DNA of 64,000 nucleotides, from contig CM064666.1 of NCBI GenBank assembly GCA_032717465.1, positions 4,406,028 to 4,470,027 of the forward strand. Reading direction: 5' to 3'. Positions 43,377-53,556 of the stretch are shown here, piece by piece. The notes under the pieces are model-generated. The model had not been told where the DNA came from. It did no database searches and worked only from the letters and a program-made list of their open reading frames with translations. A program made the position numbers and the translations under genes. The DNA is from Coenobita brevimanus. Lineage: Eukaryota; Arthropoda; Malacostraca; Decapoda; Coenobitidae. How positions within the stretch are numbered: position 1 is the first letter of the stretch; every line of letters begins with the position of its first letter.

Positions 43377-43514
43377 AAGGAAAGTTATTTGCAAAGTGTC
43401 AAGGTGCAAGAAGAGTTACAGGATAACGTGAATATTTTGTTTATTTTTAAAATACGAAAGCTATTTTGAAAGCTGTAACTATCGTCTGCTGATAATCACA
43501 AAAATGTAGGTCAT

Positions 43515-43520
<6 letters not shown>

Positions 43521-43591
<71 letters not shown>

Positions 43592-43676
43592 GACAGACAG
43601 ACAGACAGATAAACTGCTTTTATTTGTCCCCAAAATGTGCCTCCCTGCCAAACACATTCTCTTCCCTTCTTTCCTC

Positions 43677-43756
<80 letters not shown>
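43521..43756. repeat. Microsatellite cluster (AG)n, (ACAG)n, (CA)n
   Basis: (AG)n occupies 43521-43587, (ACAG)n 43589-43608 and (CA)n 43681-43756. The order and the sequence after the CA tract (CTAATTTTACAGAGCTTGTC) match the cluster at 39.8-40.1 kb. Confidence 0.97.
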
Positions 43757-43760
<4 letters not shown>

Positions 43761-43984
43761 TTTTACAGAGCTTGTCATAAGTTTTACCATCATCCTTGTC
43801 AGTAACTGTAATTCATAAGTCAGGATATATACTGTACGTTTGTCGAATGTTTTATATTTAGTCCATTCTTTCTCTTCATCCTCATTCCGCCTGCTTATCC
43901 GCCTTTCTCCCACACTGTTTCTGTTGTCTGTCTAGTTCGCTCTGCCTGTTTGTTTGTCTGTCTTTCTGTCTATCTGTCTTGAGT

Positions 43985-44143
<159 letters not shown>

Positions 44144-44605
44144 AAGCTGACACCTGCACCAATATTAAAAACTCCAAAAAACTTTGAAGGCAACATTGTA
44201 TTACCCTTGGACAATTTTCTCAGAAGGATAAGAAAATTATGTATGGCGCACCCAAGACAAGGAAGCCAATAGTAACCCGTTCCATGTGAGAGGCAATGTG
44301 TAGCTGAATGAAGTCTTGGTTGTAACTAGGATGTCCTTCAATCTGACGACGGTGTTCTCCATTTACTTATTGCCATATTCCGAATATTATATTCAGCTTA
44401 GAAGAGAAATTTGGAAAAGTATGCTTTGAGTTTAGCTAATATTAACTCGTTTTCTTTATCATGGCATTCTTTTAAGTGGATTAAGCATCATTTACTGGTG
44501 GCAACAGGAAAAATTAAGGCATCGGACTGAAAGTGGTAATCATAGTAAACATGGATTTATTACTTCACAACTATGTAGAGTATACATCTATCTATCTATC
44601 TATCA

Positions 44606-45158
44606 CTGTTTTCACATGCACTGAAGCTATACAGACTTCACTAACTACAATTACACTTAATGCTTGACAACGACACTTCACTATTTTCACAAGTACCAAT
44701 GATATACAAACTTCACTGACACTGCACTACACTCAAACTGAACTGAAAACCGACTGGCTGACCTGTAGTCTCTTCCCCATCCTTATATAAGCTTCCTATA
44801 TTCTAGAATTATTTACATTTCTCCACAGTTCTGGTGTATTCCAGAGAGAGAGAGAGCACCGGTTACAACAGTTACCTACTCGGAGACATCCGAAACATGC
44901 CACAGTTTTCTTTCACTACATAACACTCTAAATTATTTAGCATACAAACTTAAATCAAATTACATAATTTAACATACAATCACATAAATAAAAGACTATT
45001 GAGAAAAGGAGAACAAAATTAATGCATAACTACGAAACAACAACACACACCAGCAGCAGGCAAACTGGCAACTCTGACTCGTACCGAAACTATGGAAAAC
45101 ATGGGGAATTAGTGAGAAACTTCCAGACTACCGAACTAGAAAATATCGCTTTTCAGCA
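44606..45158 (-). repeat. 3' LTR, truncated
   Basis: It matches the 5' LTR from TGCTGAAAAGCG (minus sense, at 45158) down to TTCACATGCACTGAAGC near 44612. There it stops next to a (TATC)n tract (44587-44604). The last roughly 215 bp of the 5' LTR (51730-51943) have no counterpart, so the U5 part is missing. A short (AG)n at 44842-44856 is much longer in the 5' LTR. Confidence 0.88.
44783..44790 (-). promoter_or_regulatory. TATA box in the Gypsy 3' LTR
   Basis: On the minus strand this reads GCTTATATAAGGATGGGG. The 5' LTR has GCTTACATAAAGATGCGG at the same place, a mutated box, so the promoter copy that matters is damaged. Confidence 0.55.
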
Positions 45159-45180
45159 CTACCCCCTCCCTAGCTCTCTG
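45159..45180 (-). promoter_or_regulatory. Polypurine tract
   Basis: Minus-strand CAGAGAGCTAGGGAGGGGGT then AG immediately precedes the TG that starts the 3' LTR. This is the standard plus-strand primer position. Confidence 0.8.
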
Positions 45181-45249
45181 TCATCTCGACAAAACTACAC
45201 ATTGTATACAAACATAGTTAATCCTAATGAAACACATGACTATACACAT

Positions 45250-45802
45250 AATAATCCTTCAACTTATCAGGTCTTCTTCTATGCCGCTTCCGACGACGTC
45301 CTTGCTCCTACACACAGTCTACTTCTCCTGGAAGGTCTTGGTCCTGTTCCTGATTCACTTTTTCCCTCGGAAAGCTCAACATCTTCTTCCACTTCAACTC
45401 CTTGGCCCTCCTCAAAATCCCCGGCTGTGGGAGAGCACGATTCCTTGGAGATGTCCCAGCTGTACTGTCCTGGCCCATGGTACTGCCACAGACTGTTCAC
45501 GTGTACAACCTTTGGGCAAGACTTCCTGCTTATCCAAAATCCGTCACGTCTGATAGGCAGTCCAACACAGTGTAAGTCCCGTCCCATGGGATCTACAGCT
45601 TCGGTGAGTGTCCCTCCTTTCACTGAGGATTGTATAACCAAACTTGGTCACCATCCTTGAAGCTCACCTCACATGCCTTGCACTTCATCACTTCTCCTGA
45701 AAACATAAGGGCTCTCCACACTTGATGATATACCTCAGCCAGCCTTTCCTGAAGATGCTTCGCATAGCTGTAGGCAGCTCTTCACCAGGTGGTATCCTCC
45801 CA
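45250..45802 (-). pseudogene. Gypsy integrase C-terminal part
   Basis: On the minus strand, after the T4 insertion, the frames give PPGEELPTA, then LQERLAEVYHQVW, then FKDGDQVWLYNPQ (GPY/F-type domain) and PKVVHVNSLWQYHGPGQY, with stops and frameshifts. The last motif (KVVHVDRLWRYHGP in relatives) is the end of Gypsy integrase. A one-base deletion just after the T4 site shifts the frame. Confidence 0.82.
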
Positions 45803-45806
45803 TTAA

Positions 45807-47269
45807 CCCCTCTGTGGCTGCTAGCGTCGAATGACATTTAGCCGATGATTGGCCACAGGTGTCGTTTGAACGTGGCCTATAAAAAAAACTGCAGAAGTTT
45901 TTGGGAAGTGAACAAACGTTCTGAACGTTTTCAGACTGACCTACACTACACTCCCATACACCCCATCAAGCAGTTCAGAGCCTGCTGCTGTGATGAGTGG
46001 ATTTTCGATTTTTTTTCGGTTCTGGCCATGCCTAAACAAGCACAACTACACCCATTATCTCGACCCAGGCAGTAAATATCATCTTTGTTCTCACTTGCAA
46101 TACACACACAAACACCTGTTTACGATTATGAATTAATACAGGCACAAACAAAAAAGACATGATAAGTGAAAAATACATTTTTGTCTTGGTATCTTTACCT
46201 ATTTACTCAGGTTTGTGGTAATGGTTTGGATCATTCGATGCAGTGCAACTTGGAGAAAACTGTGAAAACTTTCGGGAAGTGAACGAACATCCGGGACGTG
46301 AGACTGATCTTCAGTTCACCCTCTCACATATCTGTCAGTTCACCACCTGATGCCACGACGAGTGGATGTACGATTTTTTGGCTTGTGGCCATGCCTAAAA
46401 ACATATAGTTACACCCATTATCTCGACCCAGACAGAAAATATCATCTTTTTCTTCCCTTGCAAAACATACGTAACCACCCTGTTTACGAGACAGCAACAT
46501 ATATTGCGAAAATAACGAAGGTAAAATGATTGAGAAAGATGAACGTGTTATTACGGAAAAAATACTTTTCCCCCCGTCTGTAAACGTATTTATTTCTGCT
46601 TTGTCTCTGTATTCGCAATAATTAGACTTATTCATAGTTTTGAAACTGCATTACGATTCTATTTTTAGCCATGCATGTAGTGTGGGAACTGGAAGGATCG
46701 ACTGAACTCCCACATTGCTAATCGGATCTGACCCTCCACTTTCATCTCCCGTGGGAGAGTCTAGTCTCGAAGGACGGGCAATTTTCTCATTTAGGACTGA
46801 AAATTCAACCCTTTCACTTGCTTTTCCAAGCATGGGCATAATGATAACGTAAAAAAATATTTCAAAACTACCATAAACATATATCAAAAAGGTGAAAAAA
46901 ATATCTATTTTTTTAAGCTATTCCTAAAATATTATGTACTGAAATCATTCGATATCATCATATCATATATGTGCAGCATTTCAGCACAATTCACATTATT
47001 TTGGAGGGTTAAAAAAATTATAACGCCTGTGAAATTGCACTGTGGCAGTACCTCTTGGAGGCGGATATCGATTGCCGATATTTCTGCAACTTTCGCCCTC
47101 AATTACAAACGACAGAATGGGTCTAGGAAGCCGGGATTTGCACTGTTAGGTGCGTGTGAACTTTCTCTTCAGTGTGGCAAGAGAAAAAAATCAATTTTTG
47201 AAGCTTCAGAAAATGGCCTCCGCATCAGCCTGATGCACAGAAAATTCTGCATCCATGACCATGGAGGGG
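45807..47269 (-). mobile_element. TTAA-flanked element T4, in the integrase
   Basis: A 1463-bp unit lies between TTAA at 45803-45806 and 47270-47273. Its ends are CCCCTCTGTGGCTGC and, from the other side, CCCCTCCATGGTCATGG, an 11-bp inverted repeat with two mismatches. Removing it and one TTAA joins minus-strand CTTACCCATTGACTTG to ATGGGAGGATACC, rejoining the integrase at LPIDLL. It contains a direct duplication of about 230 bp and no recognisable transposase. A minus frame at 46651-46887 has the acidic LDSPTGDESGGSDPIS, of unknown meaning. The strand is arbitrary. Confidence 0.85.
45868..46475. repeat. Internal direct duplication in T4
   Basis: The block around GGGAAGTGAACAAACG, TGAGTGGATTTTCGATTTTT, GGCCATGCCTAAACAAGC and CACCCATTATCTCGACCCAG (about 45868-46105) recurs about 375 bp later (about 46248-46475). 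Small indels separate the two copies. Confidence 0.85.
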
Positions 47270-47273
47270 TTAA

Positions 47274-48245
47274 CAAGTCAATGGGTAAGCATAACTCATG
47301 GCCCACCATCAGTTTTGCAGGAGTGTAGCCAGTAGACTCATGAGATGCGGACCAATATGCCATCAGCAACACAGGTAATATTTGGTCCCATTCCTTTTTT
47401 CCCTCTACGTGGTACTTGGCCAGGTTCCAGGGTCCAGTTGAATTTCTCCGCCATCCCATCTGATTGTGGCCTTAGTGGGGTTGTCCTAGTCTTCTTGATC
47501 CCCAATAACTTGCAGCACTCACAGAATACAGCAGACTCATAATTTCTGTCCTGATGTGAATGTAGTTCTTGTGGCATCCCAAAATGACAGAAAAACTGGT
47601 CAACCAACACCTGAGCAACAGTCACAGCCTCTTGACTGGGGATGGCATCGGCTTCTGGCTATTTTGTGAAGTAGTCCATGGCGACACATATATACTGGTT
47701 CCTCTTTCAGTCAGTGGCAGAGGTCCAGCAATGTCCACCGCGACTCTTTCCATGGGTGCACCCACTTGGTACAGGGGAAGAGGGATGCAACCAGTTTCTT
47801 GGGTCCCTTCTTGGCACAACATACATCACAGGCCCGAAACCACTCTTCAACATCCTGACGCATGCCAGTCCAGTAGAACCTCATCTGCAGCTGGCTTAGA
47901 GTTTTTCTCACTCCCAGGTGCCCACGAGTGATCTGGTTATGAGACTCATCCAAGATCTCGGACCTCATTTTCTTTGGAACCACCAGTTGCCAGTATTTTC
48001 TGAGGTCATCTTTTGTCTCCCACTGACCCTCCAGTAGTCTGCTGTTCAAATGAAGAAGGTCCCAACGGACTCCAGTAGCTCTTGGTAGCAGGGCATATCC
48101 TGGAAACTTCTTCCCAAGATGGTCATACTGTACTCTGCTGCAGCCACTCTAATACTGGTTGCAAATCTGAATCCTCCATCTGCATTCTCTTCAGGTCTTC
48201 TTCATCTGACACTGGCCCCGTCACAACAGTACAGCAGCATCTCAT
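47274..48245 (-). pseudogene. Gypsy RNase H-integrase linker, zinc domain and core
   Basis: Minus-strand order: GPVSDEEDLKRMQMEDSDLQ and PVLEWLQQ (linker); ESHNQITRGHLGVRKTLSQL then FYWTGMRQDVEEWFRACDVC (HHCC domain, both His and both Cys kept). The core follows with MERVAVDIAGPLPLTERG (first Asp), DRNYESAVFCECCKLLGIKK (second Asp) and SDGMAEKFNWTLE (Glu). The DDE triad is readable but split over three frames. It ends at GYTPAKLMVGHELCLPIDLL, where T4 interrupts. Confidence 0.88.
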
Positions 48246-48424
48246 GCTAAAATTCCCATTCCTACTGCTGTGCTTGCTGTCTGCTCTTCCGTCCTCTCAC
48301 ACGCTGTTCATCAAGGTTCTCCGGCATATCCTCAATGGTGGGACTTCTTGGGAAAAACTGGCTGATTGATGCCACTCATCACCAGCCTTCACTAATTTAC
48401 CCTCATCCTTCTCATTTGGACACT

Positions 48425-48665
48425 CATGGCTGAAGTGTCTCACCTCACCACATATCCAACACCCGTTTGTTGCAATCGGGGATTTCCTTGCACTGTTCCA
48501 TTCTTGCTTATTCTTTCGTTTGTAACAATCCACCTTTTTGTGTCCTGGCTTCCCACAGAATCAGCACTCTCCTCTGATCTCCTCCTGTTCTCTCTTCCAC
48601 TTGTTGCAATCCACTTTCTGATGTCCTGGCTTCTCACAATACCATCAACTTCCTCTGATCTTCTG
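48425..48665 (-). pseudogene. Three CCHC zinc knuckles of Gypsy gag
   Basis: On the minus strand three knuckles follow each other: WYCEKPGHQKVDC (first Cys now TGA), ECxFCGKPGHKKVDC (the Trp codon between the first two Cys is now TGA) and an intact CWICGEVRHFSHEC. Each is CX2CX4HX4C with basic spacers. They bind RNA in nucleocapsid proteins. The frame then goes to EKDEGKLVKAGDEWHQSASF and the deletion joint near 48290. Confidence 0.85.
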
Positions 48666-48726
48666 TTCCCTCTTCCAGTAGAGCAACTTCCTTCATTTTT
48701 TTTTCCACTTCACATGCCTGCACCTT

Positions 48727-49138
48727 TCATGCCTTGAATCCTGCACTACGAACCGTCTGGCAAGTGGACATACTGGACCTGACGTAGGACTCAGATTCTA
48801 GAGCCCTGGCTAGTGCTTCTTGCACACTTCTTGGTTGTGCCTGCATCACTTGCACTTTCAACCCTGCACTGTCAAGAGCATCAATGAACTGATCCCTCAG
48901 AAGAAGAGCCAACAGATTAGGTGCAGCTTCAGGGTACGCCTTGTATGCCATACTCTCCAGGTCATGGGCAAGTTGCTGTAGGGATATGATTCGAGCCCGT
49001 ACACAGCTTTGGAATCTTGCTCTGTAAACCTCAGTCTGGTACATGGTTCCGTATATGCGCTCCAGCACTTCCACTAGGGTCTGATAACTGTTCCTCTCCT
49101 TCAGTGACATCTGGCCCAGAATTTCCACTGCAGCACCT
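48727..49138 (-). pseudogene. Gypsy gag capsid part, downstream of T5
   Basis: On the minus strand it runs from KGAAVEILGQMSLKERNSYQ through LVEVLERIYGTMYQTEVYRA, LQQLAHDLESMAYKAYPEA and LLRDQFIDALDSAGLKVQV to LARALESESYVRSS. This is the usual retrotransposon gag (capsid) fold region. It is directly continuous with the segment on the far side of T5, because removing T5 gives RVTSL-KGAAVEIL in one frame. Confidence 0.9.
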
Positions 49139-49369
49139 TTAACCCGTAGGATACGCAATTCGATCGATTGTACCGGCATGAAAATTTGTATATGGAGCTG
49201 ATTTTTCGACTCTTACAGAAGTAACAAGTGTTATGCCCAAGGTTTAGAGCTTGAATTTACACGCCTCATGCTGCAAACCAGAGCATTTTAGACCAACTGG
49301 CTTCGTGAGCTGTAGCCCGTCAAAGCTGAAAAAAGTTAGCCTTCCAGGTGGGGCAACTCCAGTTTTCTG

Positions 49370-49770
49370 TGTGCTCCCACCCCATTCCTCCCTCATTCCT
49401 CCCCTCCCATGACCTTCCTCACCCACTCCTATCACCCCCTCTCTCTTCCTCCCCTCCCCTCCTCCCCCCTCCACCCTACCACCCTTTCAGAATTTTCCAG
49501 CTCATTTTTTTTCTCAAACAATAGCATGCAAACCAATTATGTCAGTGTTCCTCACTCACTCCCAACACCCTTCGCTCCCAACACTTCTCTCCCCGCCTTC
49601 CCTCCCCCTGTCCCCTTCCCTCATAGCTGTGTAGCTGTCAAAATAAAAAAAAAAGAGCAAAAGCATGCAAAATCATTTTGCTTGTGTTATTCACACACTC
49701 CAGCACCCACTACCCCTCACCCATCTCCCCTCACCCCTTTTCTCCCACCTCCTCCCCTCAGAGCTGTCAA
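49370..49770. repeat. C-rich arm of T5
   Basis: CCCCTCCCCTCCTCCCCCCT and similar runs recur at 49380-49480, about 49585-49625 and about 49705-49760, separated by A-rich AAAAAAAAGAGCAAAAGCAT-type sequence. The open frames crossing it are compositional. Confidence 0.8.
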
Positions 49771-50159
49771 ATCAAGTAGCTATAAGAATTTCAAGGGGGA
49801 AAAAAAAGCTACAGCATGCAAAATAATGATAATGGTCTAAGAGAAAGACAAACACACAAATACAAAATTTATTATTATAAAAACAAACAAACAAACATTA
49901 CTAACGTTTTCAGGAAACATTACAGTACGTACACGGAGGTATGGGACTTGTGTTTTCGCACCTCCGACCCTAATTGTCACAGTAACACGCTTTCCCTTCC
50001 CCTAAAAAAAAAAAAAAAATGCAAAAAACATGGAAATCCATAAAGGAAATAAAAAAAACATACATTCTGTGCTTCATGCATCGGTGTATATAATTACACA
50101 ATAACCTGGAATTGAATGAAAAGACGCAACGTGAATAATAACAATGACGTATAATACTC

Positions 50160-50480
50160 TAGGCGGAGAGGGAGTTGTAAGCGGATGGCATACTACCGGG
50201 GGTGGGGGGTGGGGGTGGGTAGGGAGAGGCCTGGAGGGGTGGTACGGGAGTATAAAGGTGGGAGACAGACACCACAAGACAAAGAGGACAGGCAGAGAGG
50301 GGCTACAGGGGAGTGGAGGGTGGGTAGGGGGGATATAATCCTCCCCTGGGAGACAGGGAGGGAAAAAGGGGGGGAACCAAGGTGACATGATGGAGGATGG
50401 TGGGGGAGGGGGAGGGGGAGAGCAGGAGGCGGTTAGAAGCAAGGGAGGGGGAGAGGGAACAAAGCTATTGGGGTAGAGGG
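50160..50480 (+). repeat. G-rich arm of T5, G-quadruplex potential
   Basis: GGGGGTGGGGGGTGGGGGTG near 50198 and GGGGGAGGGGGAGGGGGAG near 50402 satisfy the four-G-tract rule several times. This and the C-rich arm are roughly complementary in composition but not base by base. Confidence 0.85.
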
Positions 50481-50714
50481 AGGCAGTGAGAGGGCAGTGG
50501 AGGAATCACCCCCACCCACCATGGGCACGGGCCCAGATCCTCCCTCCTCCCTACTCAGGACTTAATTCTCATTGGTTTGCATCGATAGACGTCACAATCA
50601 GGCTGAAGCCTAGTGTCCGCAGTTTTTCCTAAAAGCCCCTTTATCGACCGCAATCAGTATCGTGCATAATCCTGAAAAAGGATTAATTGATCCTGTTAGC
50701 ACTTTAGGGGTTAA

Positions 50715-51675
50715 GGCTAGTAACACGCTGCACTGCCCTCTGCCTATTATCCCAACCATTCTGATCAGCAAGTTCAAGCAGTGCATGGTAAGCTTCCCAA
50801 GATACTCTGCCATTAAATTTCTGAGGTTTCTTTGTAACTGGACCCCCATTACAGCCATGCACTTCACTGGTTTGGGGCCTAAAAACTGGAGCATCATAAT
50901 TAAGTCAAGGACTTAAAACTTCTGCATTCTGATTTTTCAACCCTGTAATGTTACCTTTGAATGCTTGGGATCTGTCAAGATTCACCACACACTGTCAATT
51001 CTTTTCATATGCTCCCTGTACACTAACCTGAGGCTCAGCAGCGTAATATTTCTTTACAACATCAGTTTTCTCACTAATTACTTTCAACTGGTAGTCTCCA
51101 TGCTGTGTACACTCCATTACAATTCCCTCACAAATTATCTTCAACTGGTCATCTACATGCGTCACCTGGTCGTCTAGATGTTGTCTGAACTTCATCACGT
51201 TATTGCTTACCTCACACTTCTGCTGCTGTAGCTCAGCATATACTTTCTCCTTCAACTGCTGCTCCTCTTCCTTCATTTCCCCCATGAAAGCATCCAGCCG
51301 TCCTTGCATCCTCAGTCGGAGTTCCCTCTGTTGCTTCTGTAATGCTTCCTGAAGCTGTTCATATCGTTCTTTCTGTTCTTCATTCAGTGCCTGTAATTGT
51401 TCTTTGAGTTTTTTCTGTCCTTCATTCTGTGCCTGTAATTGTTCTTTGAGTTTTTTCTGTCCTTCATTCTGTGCCTGTAATTGTTCTTTGAGTTTTTTCT
51501 GTCCTTCATTCTGTGCCTGTAATTGTTCTTTGAGTTTTTTCTGTCCTTCATTCTGTGCCTGTAATTTTTCTCTGAGTTATTTCTTTGAAGCTTGTAATAG
51601 CTTCATTATAGCAGCCAGGGACACCTCCTCCTCCTGCCCAGCTCGGCTCCTTGTCTGCACACCCCCCTGCTCCAT
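50715..51675 (-). pseudogene. Gypsy gag N-terminal part with coiled coil
   Basis: The start is minus ATG at 51675 (MEQGGVQTRSRAGQEEEVSL), 36 bp past the primer site. A TAA follows LLQASKK. Next come five 14-residue units of the type EQLQAQNEGQKKLK (51380-51590), and then more charged helix (GEMKEEEQQLKEKVYAELQQ). The capsid entry reads GPVTKKPQKFNGRVSWEAYH, then ALLELADQNGWDNRQRAVQR, ending VTSL at the T5 site. Repeated heptads imply a long parallel coiled coil for Gag assembly (inference). A stop and frameshifts break the chain. Confidence 0.85.
51380..51590 (-). repeat. 42-bp tandem repeat in gag, five copies
   Basis: GCCTGTAATTGTTCTTTGAG restarts at 51389, 51431, 51473, 51515 and 51557, exactly 42 bp each. 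This is 14 codons or two heptads per unit, so changes in copy number keep both reading frame and coiled-coil register. The outer copies are the most diverged, as in unequal-exchange arrays. Confidence 0.95.
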
Positions 51676-51710
51676 GTCGAAGATTAGACTCACTGCAGCA
51701 CTTTCTAAAA

Positions 51711-51728
51711 ATCCCACTCCTGACACCA
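51711..51728 (-). promoter_or_regulatory. tRNA-Leu primer-binding site
   Basis: Minus-strand TGGTGTCAGGAGTGGGAT is complementary to the 3' end of animal tRNA-Leu including CCA (ATCCCACTCCTGACACCA on the + strand). It starts one base after the CA that ends the LTR. It is a primer site and not a tRNA gene: no cloverleaf precedes it. Confidence 0.85.
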
Positions 51729-51729
51729 G

Positions 51730-52508
51730 TGCTATGTCCCCGTCCCATACTGCCACAGGCTCCAACAGCAGTAGTACAGTATAGGGAGGACGTGCCCAGT
51801 GAGTTGTTCTTCCTATGGCTTGCCTTTCGGTGTACAGCACACAAGATCAGCTCAGGCATCGTAAATAAACACTGGCTTCTTAAGTTCACTGTCTTTATTT
51901 TCCAAGTAATATGCTTAATGCTTTCCAACTTCACTTCGTTGTTTTCACATACACTGAAGCTATACAAACTTTACTAACTACAATTACACTTAATGCTTGA
52001 CAACAGCACTTCACTGTTTTCACAAGTACCAGTGACATACAAACTTCACTGACACTGCACTACACTCAAACTGAACTGAAAACCGACTGACTGAGCTGTA
52101 GTCTATTCCGCATCTTTATGTAAGCTTCCTATATTCTAGAGTGATCTACATTTCTCCACAGTTCTGGTGTATTCCAGAGAGAGAGAGAGAGAGAGAGAGA
52201 AAGAGCATCGGTTACAACAGTTACCAACTCGGAGACATCCGAAACATGCCACGGTTTTCTTACACTGCATAACACTCTAAATTATTTAGCATACAAACTT
52301 AAATTAAACTACATTATTTAACAAACAATTACATATATAAAACATTATTGAGAAAAAGAACACAAAATTAATCCATAACTTACGAAACAACTACACTCAC
52401 AAACAGCAGGCAAACTGGCAACTCTGGCTCGTACCGGAACTACAGTAAATACCAGGAATCGGTGAGAAACTTTTAGATTACCTGACTAGAAAATCTCACT
52501 TCTCAACA
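51730..52508 (-). repeat. 5' LTR of the Gypsy element (779 bp)
   Basis: Minus-strand boundaries are TGTTGAGAAGTGAG at 52508 and CATAGCA at 51730. The homology with the 3' LTR covers 51944-52508, including CTGTAGTCTATTCCGCATC and the GTGTATTCCAGAGAGAG block. The internal (AG)n at 52176-52200 is about twice as long as in the 3' LTR. Confidence 0.88.
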
Positions 52509-53465
52509 ACAGGTAATAAGGCGGAAAGTTTATCAAACAACAGCAGAGTCATTTGGGCTCACCTCCCCTTAATTACATTTAATTATCCTCATCTACCGAC
52601 CTATGATGACTCAATTACCCAACTCCTGCATAGGTTAAACAACTGACCAGTATTTGCAGCAGGATACATTTATCACAAACGAAACTTGAAGTAATCACAC
52701 ACTAGCATCACGGGAAGATGCCTGTAATGCTTCACAAAATTAATGCGTATCCACCTACTATGTACAAAATTATACTAGGATTCATAAACCCATATTGTTG
52801 GTTTCATACCCCTAATTCGTGTATAAAAACTGTACCATTCACCATAATATTCATAGTTTCCCTTTTACCACTTGCAAAAAATTCCTTAGGTCACATGCAA
52901 TAACTAACACACTGGTATGAGTCCAGTAATATAGTCAAATACCCACACAACATGCCCTTACATTTCAAGATTCTTTTTGAATCACGATGGGTGAAAGATA
53001 TGGCACAGTTAATGCTTAAAAATAATGATACTGACCGTTGTTCCCTCACAGCTCGCCTTAGTTTACACCAGCAAAATATATACTGATTGTATGACATTTC
53101 TTGTATAGCACCTTAGTCACTAATTGTCTGCCCTTCCAGTCCTCCTTTGTGCCTGTCGAGTAAGAAGACTCAACACCTAGACCCATCCAAACCCCTGTGC
53201 TGCTCCATCTCCCGACAACACTACGCTGGATCAGAGTCCTGCACCCACATATCATCACTAACAACAGAGCTCACAATCCTCAGTCAAAGCTAGAATGTCT
53301 CGATATACTTGCAAACTAGGCTTCCCTCCATATCAACAACATACCTAATTAAAATTAGCCAGAATCCACAGACCGACACAACAGCCAACCCAAAATGCTC
53401 ATGTGTTTTATCCCCAACTTTTGGCAGGCAAGGGTACGCGATTTGAGACTCAAGCCATCTCCTTC

Positions 53466-53468
<3 letters not shown>
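52509..53468. other. No gene seen
   Basis: Unique sequence lies between the Gypsy LTR and a microsatellite. I see no supported frame. Confidence 0.65.
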
Positions 53469-53531
<63 letters not shown>

Positions 53532-53556
53532 TAGATAGATAGATATAGATATAGAT
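53469..53556. repeat. (CA)n then (GATA)n microsatellite
   Basis: (CA)n at 53469-53528 passes into AGATAGATAGATAGATATAG up to about 53556, directly before the 5' leader of Jockey copy D. Similar GATA-like sequence follows the poly(A) of D (56869-56910). Confidence 0.95.

Larger units (their letters stand above)
49143..50710. mobile_element. TTAA-flanked element T5, in gag
   Basis: A 1568-bp unit lies between TTAA at 49139-49142 and 50711-50714. Its ends are CCCGTAGGATACGC and, from the other side, CCCCTAAAGTGCTAAC, so only the first 6-7 bp are inverted repeats. Removing it and one TTAA restores the gag frame exactly. The interior has no coding potential. A C-rich half (49370-49770) is followed by a G-rich half (50160-50480). 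It is distinct from the P family and from T4. Confidence 0.85.
44606..52508 (-). mobile_element. Gypsy LTR retrotransposon, internally deleted, two TTAA insertions
   Basis: On the minus strand: 5' LTR (52508-51730), tRNA-Leu primer site, gag with coiled coil, three CCHC knuckles, integrase, polypurine tract and 3' LTR (45158 to about 44606). Protease, RT and RNase H are absent: the frame passes from the last knuckle to the RNase H-integrase linker within about 200 bp. Element T5 sits in gag and T4 in integrase, each with a TTAA duplication. Scattered stops show it is inactive. Confidence 0.9.

Noticed and set aside
44587..44604. GATA tract as a sex-linked Bkm-type satellite
   Set aside because: The tract is short, and similar tracts in this window are explained as LINE tails or simple repeats.
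51711..51728. tRNA-Leu gene
   Set aside because: Only the last 18 nt of a tRNA match, placed one base inside the LTR end. No anticodon arm or D arm precedes it, so it is a primer-binding site.
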